A DNA stretch of 10,826 nucleotides from Alphaproteobacteria bacterium (lineage in GTDB: Bacteria > Pseudomonadota > Alphaproteobacteria > Sphingomonadales > SMXR01). The stretch covers positions 1 through 10,826 of the forward strand of contig SMXR01000024.1 of NCBI GenBank assembly GCA_004356215.1, in the 5' to 3' direction. Numbering within the stretch: the stretch's first letter is position 1; every line of letters begins with the position of its first letter. The notes under the pieces were generated by a model. The model made no database searches, was not told the DNA's origin, and saw only the letters and a list, made by a program, of their open reading frames with translations. The translations under genes and the position numbers were made by a program. Shown here in pieces: positions 1 to 5,358 of this stretch.

Positions 1-18
1 AATAGGAATATTCCTATT
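1..18. promoter_or_regulatory. Operator palindrome upstream of S24 repressor (O1)
   Basis: AATAGGAATATTCCTATT is a perfect 18-bp palindrome (two 9-bp arms with no spacer), seen directly. It overlaps the first two bases of the -35 box of the repressor promoter (17-22). A 15/18 match recurs at 777-794. A dyad of this size next to the promoter of a LexA/CI-type repressor gene is most simply its own operator, giving negative autoregulation. The binding is inferred. The window starts at the first base of the palindrome, so the site or a cluster of sites could extend further left. Confidence 0.75.
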
Positions 19-45
19 GTCAAATGAAATTCCTATTGATAGAAT
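17..45 (+). promoter_or_regulatory. Sigma-70-type promoter of the S24 repressor gene
   Basis: TTGTCA (17-22) and TAGAAT (40-45) are separated by exactly 17 bp, a good match to the -35 and -10 consensus. Transcription should start near 52, giving a leader of about 27 nt before the ATG at 79, with AAAAGGG about 7 nt before the start as ribosome site. The perfect palindrome at 1-18 abuts the -35, and another copy of the half-site TTCCTATT (30-37) sits in the spacer, so a bound repressor would occlude RNA polymerase. Confidence 0.65.
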
Positions 46-78
46 AAAAACTCAGTTAACGGTTAAAAAGGGTATCCC

Positions 79-762
79 ATGCTTCCAAATGAAACTGTTC
101 GAAAACGCCTCGAAAATTTAATTCGATTGGCCAGGGATGATGACTACGCCTCGGTCTCGGCGCTGATCGGGAAAAACCATGCCTACATCCAGCAATTTAT
201 CCAGCGCGGCGTACCGCAACGCCTGAAAGAAGAGGACCGGCGCACCATTGCCGGCTACTTCAACGTCCCGGAATGGGAATTGGGCAGCCCCTTCGAACAC
301 CCGAGAACTTCACCCTATGTATCTGGCTTTTCAGATTCATCGGACTCCGGTATTATTATGATACCTGCGTACAATATAAGGGCTAGTGCGGGTTTTGGGG
401 CGTTTGTTGAGCGCGAATGGACGGAAGATTATATGCCCTTTAAAAGCCGGTTTTTGAAAAAATTAACCCAAAGCAATCCGGACAATTTATCGATCCTTAC
501 GGTCACCGGAGATTCGATGGATCCGACCTTGTCAGACCAGGATTTGATTCTGGTGGATGCCCAGGAAGCGGGATTGATTAGCGACGGCATTTATGTCATT
601 CGCAACGAAGAGACCCTTAGTGTTAAGAGGATTTCGGTAAACCCGGCAAATGGATTGTTGTCTATTAAAAGTGACAACTCGCTTTATGAATCGTGGCCTG
701 ATTGTAAAATTGACGACATACAAATAATTGGCAAAGTAATTTGGGCGGGGCGAAATTTGTGA
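79..762 (+). CDS. S24-family (LexA/CI-like) self-cleaving transcriptional repressor
   Basis: A 227-residue repressor with an N-terminal helix-turn-helix half (about residues 5-70, including ASVSALIGKNHAYIQQFIQRG) and a C-terminal S24 peptidase half (about 92-225). The catalytic serine is S146 in GDSMDPTL and the general-base lysine is K183 in SVKRI. Their spacing of 37 equals that of LexA S119/K156. The likely self-cleavage bond is A104-G105 in RASAGFGA, about 42 residues before the serine, as in lambda CI. In this family, RecA filaments formed on damaged DNA usually trigger cleavage and derepression; that this protein responds to RecA is inferred. The start ATG has AAAAGGG upstream. The gene stands alone, flanked by matching operator dyads (1-18 and 777-794). 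By eye, the DNA is more AT-rich after about base 310 than in the HTH-coding part. It could be a chromosomal stress regulator or a prophage relic; no other phage gene is present, which favours the former. Confidence 0.9.
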   Translation: MLPNETVRKRLENLIRLARDDDYASVSALIGKNHAYIQQFIQRGVPQRLKEEDRRTIAGYFNVPEWELGSPFEHPRTSPYVSGFSDSSDSGIIMIPAYNIRASAGFGAFVEREWTEDYMPFKSRFLKKLTQSNPDNLSILTVTGDSMDPTLSDQDLILVDAQEAGLISDGIYVIRNEETLSVKRISVNPANGLLSIKSDNSLYESWPDCKIDDIQIIGKVIWAGRNL

Positions 763-776
763 TCTGAAATTTTATT

Positions 777-794
777 AATAGGTAGTTTCCTATT
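777..794. promoter_or_regulatory. Second operator-like dyad (O2), possible weak terminator
   Basis: AATAGGTAGTTTCCTATT keeps the same length and identical 6-bp outer arms as the palindrome at 1-18 and matches it at 15 of 18 positions. It begins 14 bp after the repressor stop codon. It is followed by CAC and a run of seven T (798-804), so the same bases could also fold as a short AT-rich hairpin terminator. The sequence match to O1 favours a repressor-binding site: a second operator allowing looping across the gene, or control of an unrecognised promoter between the convergent genes. No convincing promoter is visible beside it. Confidence 0.5.
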
Positions 795-844
795 CACTTT
801 TTTTAAAACAAATACCCTTTATGCGTGTTTTGTTCCCAAGCGAA

Positions 845-1450
845 CTAACGCAGGGCCAGCCAGGCCTTGATGATACGAAAACTGGTGGCGACCAGGCAAA
901 ACAGGGCAAAAACCAAGGCAATGGCGCCAAAATATTGGTGCAGCAATACCATCACCAAAAGCGCCACAGTCATTTCTGAGGTTCCGACCAATTCGGACAG
1001 GGTATCAACCCAGACGTTTTCGGAAACATCGCCATCAAGCCCGATATCTTTTGCCATCACGGCATAGGCCAAGGTGGTTCCCCCCAGCCCGAGGTAGGCA
1101 AAAATCAGGATCGCCGCCGTCAGCGCCTGGCCGTTCGGGTCAAAAAACCCAAACCCAAGCGCCACCGCACCATAGAAAATAAAATTAAAAACTATATCAA
1201 GGTAGCGCGCGAAAGCGGTTTCCTCTTGGGCGCGGCCAAGTGCGCCGTTAAACCCGTCAAAAATACGGTTGAGGATAATAAACCCGAGAGCCAGGTCGAA
1301 AAACCCGAGACCGACAGCCAGGGCCGCCGCCAACCCAAGAAAAAAACTTAAAAGCGATAGCCACTCCCCTCTTATGCCTTGGGCTTGAAACCAAGGCCCG
1401 GCGGGGTCCAAAACTCTGTCTATTAATGGTTTGATGGTACGATCCAGCAT
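845..1450 (-). CDS. CDP-alcohol phosphatidyltransferase family membrane protein (YnjF-like), signature altered
   Basis: A 201-residue multi-pass membrane protein with hydrophobic segments at about 32-60, 86-103, 109-131 and 160-197. The core NRIFDGFNGALGR...RYLDIVFNF aligns with the family signature DxxDGxxAR(x7-8)GxxxDxxxD, and the N-terminus MLDRTIKP and the NR-x-x-DG core recall E. coli YnjF. Family members transfer a phospho-alcohol from CDP-alcohol acceptors in phospholipid synthesis at the inner membrane, with the first three Asp binding metal and the fourth acting as base. Here D65 and D85 are kept but the second and fourth Asp are Asn (N68 and N89), the Ala before Arg is Gly and the second Gly is Ala. 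Fold membership is well supported; activity is doubtful. The ATG at 1450 has only a weak AGG upstream. It follows the 53-residue membrane protein gene by 45 bp and is probably cotranscribed with it. Confidence 0.8.
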   Translation of the reverse strand: MLDRTIKPLIDRVLDPAGPWFQAQGIRGEWLSLLSFFLGLAAALAVGLGFFDLALGFIILNRIFDGFNGALGRAQEETAFARYLDIVFNFIFYGAVALGFGFFDPNGQALTAAILIFAYLGLGGTTLAYAVMAKDIGLDGDVSENVWVDTLSELVGTSEMTVALLVMVLLHQYFGAIALVFALFCLVATSFRIIKAWLALR

Positions 1451-1495
1451 TGAAGACCTATAACTGAAAGCTTTGCTTTGAGGTAGGCGTTTGGA

Positions 1496-1657
1496 TTAAT
1501 TATTCCTCAGGCGATCCGACATATACCCGATAGCCACCCCACCAAGGCCCCCGGCCACAGCGCCAAAAGCGGGCTCACCTGCAATACTCCACCCCAGCCC
1601 GCCACCAATAAGCAGGCCAAAGAAAAGTCCTAATCCAATATAAGTCGCACCACTCAT
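1496..1657 (-). CDS. Small glycine-rich two-helix membrane protein, unknown function
   Basis: A 53-residue open frame beginning MSGATYIGLGLFFGLLIGGG and ending SDRLRNN. Two hydrophobic segments (about 6-26 and 30-46) have glycines repeating every three to four residues (GLGLFFGLLIGGGLG, then GAVAGGLGGVAIG), a glycine-zipper pattern that favours close helix packing. The short polar link GEP lies between them and the tail is positively charged, so a membrane hairpin is likely. The layout recalls AtpI/AtpZ-type small proteins, but I cannot assign it. The ATG overlaps the TGA of an upstream 11-codon frame (ATGA). AAAGGG lies 13 nt before the ATG, which is long for a ribosome site. It probably shares a transcript with the YnjF-like gene. 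I judge it real from its membrane-protein composition and position, not from homology. Confidence 0.6.
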   Translation of the reverse strand: MSGATYIGLGLFFGLLIGGGLGWSIAGEPAFGAVAGGLGGVAIGYMSDRLRNN

Positions 1658-1689
1658 GACGCCAGTTTGACCCTTTCTTGTTCATTCAT
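1654..1689 (-). CDS. Possible 11-codon leader ORF translationally coupled to the small membrane protein
   Basis: ATG at 1689 opens the frame MNEQERVKLAS, whose TGA overlaps the ATG of the 53-residue gene. This is the typical stop-start overlap of coupled genes. It also contains the AAAGGG that would otherwise be the downstream ribosome site. A charged N-terminus such as MNEQERVKL placed before a membrane helix would read naturally as one protein, so the alternative is that these are the two parts of one gene split by a one-base frameshift (or sequencing error). No strong ribosome site precedes this ATG. Confidence 0.3.
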   Translation of the reverse strand: MNEQERVKLAS

Positions 1690-1716
1690 CAAGGCTTTTA
1701 CTAATTATTTACTGAA

Positions 1717-1746
1717 ATCTTAAAATGTTGCGTTTTTTTCCGGCAA
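1717..1746 (-). promoter_or_regulatory. Candidate promoter for the small membrane protein / YnjF-like operon
   Basis: On the minus strand, TTGCCG (1741-1746) and TAAGAT (1717-1722) are 18 bp apart. Transcription would begin near 1709, about 20 nt before the ATG at 1689. It is the only reasonable promoter I see for the two minus-strand genes, and it is divergent from the thiolase gene. The match is moderate. Confidence 0.35.
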
Positions 1747-1749
1747 ACT

Positions 1750-1799
1750 TTAAAGTCACCCTGATCCATCCTATATAAGATATTCAAAAGATTAAGGAG
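1750..1799 (+). promoter_or_regulatory. Thiolase control region: weak promoter and ribosome-binding site
   Basis: A TATAAG -10-like element (1774-1779) has only a poor -35 (TTAAAG, 1750-1755, 18 bp away). The strong ribosome site AAGGAG (1794-1799), 6 nt before ATG 1806, fixes the thiolase start. The promoter part is tentative. Confidence 0.4.
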
Positions 1800-1805
1800 T
1801 TCTTT

Positions 1806-2990
1806 ATGGCCGAAGATCCGATCGTCATTGCCGGTATGGCGCGCACCCCAATGGGGGGATTCCAGGGTGATTTCAGCGCCGCGTCGGCCCCTGAGCTGGG
1901 CGCCGCGGCAATCAGGGCTGCAACCAGCCGCGCTGGTTTGAAACCCGAAGACATTGATGAAGTTTTAATGGGCTGCGTCCTGTCCGCCGGACTGGGCCAG
2001 GCACCGGCGCGCCAGGCAACCATCGGCGCTGGTTTGCCAAAAAGCACCCCGGCGACCACGGTGAGCAAGGTGTGCGGCTCGGGCATGAAGGCAATGATGA
2101 TCGCCCATGATGCTTTAAAAGCAGGCTCTGGTAACATTTTCATCGCCGGCGGCATGGAAAGCATGACCAATGCCCCTTACCTGCTGCCCAAGGCGCGCGG
2201 CGGCATGCGGCTTGGTCACGGTGTTATCCAGGATCACATGTTTCTGGATGGCCTTGAAGATGCTTATGAAAGCGGCCGCTTGATGGGCACCTATGCTGAA
2301 GATACAGCAGAAAAATATCAGTTTACCCGCGAAGACCAGGATGGATTTGCCCTGGAATCGCTCGCCCGCGCCACCAAGGCAATCGAAGACGGCAGCTTCA
2401 AGGATGAGATCACCCCGGTAACGGTGAAAACCCGCAAGGGCGATGTCGAAGTAACTATCGACGAACAACCGGGAAAAGCCCGGCCTGAAAAAATCCCCGA
2501 ATTGAGACCGGCTTTCAGGAAGGGTGGCACCGTCACCGCCGCCAATTCGTCTTCGATTTCAGACGGCGCCGCGGCGCTGGTGATGATGCGCGCAAGCGAG
2601 GCCAAGGCCCGGGGGTTAAAACCAATTGCGGCCATTCGCGCCCACTCCAGCCACGCCCAGGAGCCGGCATGGTTTACCACCGCCCCGATTGCCGCGATCG
2701 AAAAAGTTCTGAAAAGTGCCGGCTGGAGCAAAGACGAGGTTGATTTGTTTGAAATCAACGAAGCTTTTGCGGTGGTCACACTTGCCGCCATCCGCGACCT
2801 TGATCTTGACCCGAAAAAGGTCAATGTCCATGGCGGCGCGTGCGCCCTGGGCCACCCGATTGGGGCCTCTGGCGCCAGAATTTCGGTCACTCTTTTGGCC
2901 GCCCTGAAAAAATACGGCCTTAAAAAGGGCATTTCCAGCCTGTGCATTGGTGGTGGCGAAGCCACCGCGATTGCCTTTGAGATGCTTTAA
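1806..2990 (+). CDS. Acetyl-CoA C-acetyltransferase (beta-ketothiolase)
   Basis: A full-length 394-residue thiolase, which condenses two acetyl-CoA to acetoacetyl-CoA or runs in reverse to split beta-ketoacyl-CoA in the cytoplasm. The nucleophilic cysteine is C90 in SKVCGSGMKA, equivalent to C89 of the Zoogloea enzyme. The NEAF motif has N318, the acid/base histidine is H350 in GGACALGHPIGASGA, and the second cysteine is C380 in SLCIGGGEA. GGMESMTNAPY and VTAANSSSISDGAAA fit the biosynthetic/degradative acetyl-CoA acetyltransferase branch (PhaA, AtoB, mitochondrial ACAT1) rather than long-chain FadA. The start is fixed by AAGGAG 6 nt upstream. No PHB, ketone-body or fatty-acid gene is adjacent, so the exact role (acetoacetate, PHB, branched-chain amino-acid breakdown) cannot be told and no symbol is given. 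Its stop overlaps the hutG stop by 4 bp on the opposite strand. Confidence 0.95.
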   Translation: MAEDPIVIAGMARTPMGGFQGDFSAASAPELGAAAIRAATSRAGLKPEDIDEVLMGCVLSAGLGQAPARQATIGAGLPKSTPATTVSKVCGSGMKAMMIAHDALKAGSGNIFIAGGMESMTNAPYLLPKARGGMRLGHGVIQDHMFLDGLEDAYESGRLMGTYAEDTAEKYQFTREDQDGFALESLARATKAIEDGSFKDEITPVTVKTRKGDVEVTIDEQPGKARPEKIPELRPAFRKGGTVTAANSSSISDGAAALVMMRASEAKARGLKPIAAIRAHSSHAQEPAWFTTAPIAAIEKVLKSAGWSKDEVDLFEINEAFAVVTLAAIRDLDLDPKKVNVHGGACALGHPIGASGARISVTLLAALKKYGLKKGISSLCIGGGEATAIAFEML

Positions 2991-3778
2991 TAGGGGTGCA
3001 TGTCCATAAAGGATAAAATCAAACGCTCAAGCAAGGCCGCGGTCTTTACTGCTTTTTCCTGATCAAAGGTATTCAATTCCTCGTCCATGTAGGTTTCCTG
3101 GGATAGCTCAAGCTGAAGCGCGTGAACGCCTTCCCAGGGCTGGCCATAGGTGCGGGTGATATATCCGCCTTTGAAACGGCCATCGAGGACATAGGAATAT
3201 TCACGGGCGCCTTCCATAATCCCTTCAAACGCCGGTTCAAATTCCAGCCGGTGACTATGGCCGGAATTGCTGCCAAAACTTAAATGGGGCAACTGGTCGT
3301 CAAACAGGGCCGGGATCACCGACCTGATCGAATGGGCATCCCACAAAAGCGCATAACCGTAAGCCGCTTTGATTTTTTCAAGCTCTTCGATCAGCTTGTC
3401 ATGATAGGGCCGCCAATATACCTCGAGGCGTTTTTTAACCTGGGAAGCCCCGGGAGCCTTGCCTTTTTTATAAATATCCCCGCCGGCAAAAGTGGTGGTG
3501 GGAACCAGACCGGTGGTGAAACGCCCCGGATAAAGCGAGCTGTCGTCTGGCGGCCGGTTCAAATCAACCACATAGCGGGACTGGGTGGCGGCCAGGGTTG
3601 GCACCTTAAGGTGGCCAAGAAAGTCATAGAGCTTATCAACAAAAAAATCCGTGTCCGGCTGGGCCAGGCCTTCCTTCGTCATGGTCGCGGCGATTGGCTT
3701 GGGAATCTCACCCCCCGAATGCGGAATGCTGACCAGCAACGGACCAACCCCTACGGAAAAACGGAAAAACTGGGTCAC
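2987..3778 (-). CDS. hutG: N-formylglutamate amidohydrolase (deformylase)
   Basis: A 263-residue enzyme of the N-formylglutamate amidohydrolase family. It hydrolyses N-formyl-L-glutamate to glutamate and formate, the last step of the five-enzyme histidine route. Family motifs are present in order: VSIPHSGGEIP (16-26), DTDFFVDKLYDF (42-53), RYVVDLNRPPDDSSLYPG (68-85), WDAHSIRSVIPALF (146-159, with D147 and H149 likely metal or catalytic residues), GGYITRTYG (204-212) and HALQLELSQETYMDEE (219-234). The start is GTG at 3778, only 2 bp after the hutH stop, with AAGGGG about 10 nt before it inside the hutH end. Tight coupling to hutH is therefore likely. It is the last gene of the hut operon and runs into the thiolase gene with a 4-bp tail-to-tail overlap. 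Pairing with hutF supports the formylglutamate branch. Confidence 0.93.
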   Translation of the reverse strand: MTQFFRFSVGVGPLLVSIPHSGGEIPKPIAATMTKEGLAQPDTDFFVDKLYDFLGHLKVPTLAATQSRYVVDLNRPPDDSSLYPGRFTTGLVPTTTFAGGDIYKKGKAPGASQVKKRLEVYWRPYHDKLIEELEKIKAAYGYALLWDAHSIRSVIPALFDDQLPHLSFGSNSGHSHRLEFEPAFEGIMEGAREYSYVLDGRFKGGYITRTYGQPWEGVHALQLELSQETYMDEELNTFDQEKAVKTAALLERLILSFMDMHPY

Positions 3779-3780
3779 GG

Positions 3781-5334
3781 CTAGGCCGCCCCTTTGGGGC
3801 TCAGGTCGGGGACCAGCTGGGTAAACATCGAGCCCGATATAAGGGTTTTTACAGCTTCAATATCCGGGGTGAAGGGCCGGTCTTCGTCAAAAAACGGGAC
3901 ATCATCCCGGATCCTGGTATGGACCATGGAGAGGCCTTTTGAGGTTTTCAGCGGGGCATGAAAATCCACCCCCTGGGTGGCTGCCAATAGTTCAATGGCG
4001 ATAATTCCGCGGGCGTTTTCGGCCATCTCCAAAAGGCGCCGGGCAGCAAAGGTGGCCATCGAGACGTGATCTTCCTGGTTCGCCGACGTCGGAATTGAAT
4101 CGACACTGGCCGGCGATGCCATCTGCTTGTTTTCTGAAGCCAGGGCCGCGGCGCTCACCTGGGCAATCATAAAGCCTGAATTAAGTCCGCTTTCACTAAC
4201 CAGGAACGCTGGCAAACCGGACAATTTTTCATCCATCAAAAGCGCTGTGCGACGTTCTGAAATGGATCCGATTTCGGCCAGGGCGATAGCCAAAATATCA
4301 GCGGCAAAGGCCACCGGCTGGGCATGGAAATTGCCGCCCGAGAGAATTTCGCCGGTTTCGGAAAAAATCAGGGGATTATCACTGACCGCACCGGCCTCGC
4401 GCAACAAAACCATTGCGGCGTGATCAATCATATCAAGGCACGCCCCCATCACCTGGGGCTGGCACCTGAGGCTATAAGGATCCTGGACCCGGGGGCAGTC
4501 GGCATGGCTGGCGCGAATGGCGCTGCCCTTAAGCAGGTCCCTGAGCGCGCGGGCCACCCTGGTTTGCCCTACCTGGCCGCGGATATCATGGATGCGCGCA
4601 TCAAAGGGCACATCGGACCCCTTGGCGGCATCAATCGAAAGTGCCCCGGCCACTATGCCCGCGCAAAACACCTGTTCAATTTCAAACAAACCGCCGAGCG
4701 CCAGCGCGGTTGAAACCTGGGTGCCATTCAAAAGCGCGAGACCTTCCTTGGGGCCAAGCGTAAGCGGCTTGAGCCCGGCCGCCTTGAGGCCATCCCTGGC
4801 GGGGATTTCCTTACCCCTGAAGCGCACACTCCCGAGGCCCAAAAGCACCCCGGAGAGGTGCGCCAATGGCGCCAGGTCACCGGACGCCCCGACCGATCCC
4901 TTTTCCGGGATACACGGATAAACCCCCTTTTCAAGCAACTGGCCTAACGCCTCAACCAAACCCGTGCTTACGCCAGAATAACCCTTGGAGAGGCTAAGGA
5001 TTTTCAAAACCAACACCAGGCGGACGATGGCATCGGGCAGCGGTTTGCCGACCCCTGCCATGTGCGAAAGCACCAAGTTTTTTTGTAGCTTTTCAATCTG
5101 GCTGGAAGCGATTTTGGTCTGTGCCAAAAGGCCAAAGCCGGTGTTGATGCCGTAGGTGGTTTTGCCATCCGCGAGGACTTTGGCGACGGTGGCATGGGAT
5201 TGTTCGATTTGGCGCAGGTGTTTGGCCTCAAGCGTCACCTTCGCCGGCCCCGCGTAGGCATCGCGCAGAATCTGAAGGTTAAGGCTATCCGGCTTGATTT
5301 CAACCAAGTCTGGGTTTTTTGTAGGACGGAACAA
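3781..5334 (-). CDS. hutH: Histidine ammonia-lyase
   Basis: A 517-residue enzyme that removes ammonia from L-histidine to give urocanate, the first step of the pathway; family members are cytoplasmic homotetramers. The MIO cofactor forms from A150-S151-G152 in GSVGASGDLAPLAHLS. Other active-site motifs are YGINTGFG (Y61), LSHMAGVG (H91), LLNGTQ, QDPYSLRCQPQVMGA, SDNPLIF, SGGNFHAQP, SERR and NQEDHVSM, all intact. The start is the rare codon TTG at 5334, chosen because AGGAGG lies exactly 7 nt upstream; the family length agrees. One oddity is GYSGVST where the family usually has SG-V/I-R, so a normally basic residue is Ser123. It lies 24 bp after the transporter gene and 2 bp before hutG, so it is part of one transcript. 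Confidence 0.97.
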   Translation of the reverse strand: MFRPTKNPDLVEIKPDSLNLQILRDAYAGPAKVTLEAKHLRQIEQSHATVAKVLADGKTTYGINTGFGLLAQTKIASSQIEKLQKNLVLSHMAGVGKPLPDAIVRLVLVLKILSLSKGYSGVSTGLVEALGQLLEKGVYPCIPEKGSVGASGDLAPLAHLSGVLLGLGSVRFRGKEIPARDGLKAAGLKPLTLGPKEGLALLNGTQVSTALALGGLFEIEQVFCAGIVAGALSIDAAKGSDVPFDARIHDIRGQVGQTRVARALRDLLKGSAIRASHADCPRVQDPYSLRCQPQVMGACLDMIDHAAMVLLREAGAVSDNPLIFSETGEILSGGNFHAQPVAFAADILAIALAEIGSISERRTALLMDEKLSGLPAFLVSESGLNSGFMIAQVSAAALASENKQMASPASVDSIPTSANQEDHVSMATFAARRLLEMAENARGIIAIELLAATQGVDFHAPLKTSKGLSMVHTRIRDDVPFFDEDRPFTPDIEAVKTLISGSMFTQLVPDLSPKGAA

Positions 5335-5341
5335 AGTTTTT

Positions 5342-5347
5342 CCTCCT
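5342..5347 (-). promoter_or_regulatory. Consensus ribosome-binding site fixing the TTG start of hutH
   Basis: AGGAGG on the minus strand, 7 nt before TTG (5334-5332). No in-frame ATG near the family's expected N-terminus competes with it, so this site decides the start. Confidence 0.8.
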
Positions 5348-5358
5348 AAAATGTCACT

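Noticed and set aside
805..831. AAAACA/TGTTTT inverted repeat as terminator between the convergent genes
   Set aside because: A 6-bp AT-rich stem with a 15-nt loop and no clear U-run in the needed place is too weak to call.
1..844. Prophage or integrative element suggested by the CI-like repressor
   Set aside because: No integrase, Cro, structural gene, attachment repeat or tRNA is visible; the S24 repressor is a lone gene here, though the left side is outside the window.
1769..1781. TCCTATATAAGAT before the thiolase as a third repressor site
   Set aside because: Only a short half-site similarity, without the AATAGG arm; explained better as a -10 region.
2318..2965. A 215-codon minus-strand frame opposite the thiolase
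   Set aside because: Fully antisense to a gene with complete catalytic motifs; low-complexity Ala/Ser composition typical of a shadow.
3284..3784. A 166-codon + strand frame opposite hutG
   Set aside because: Antisense shadow of hutG with no ribosome site or family motif.
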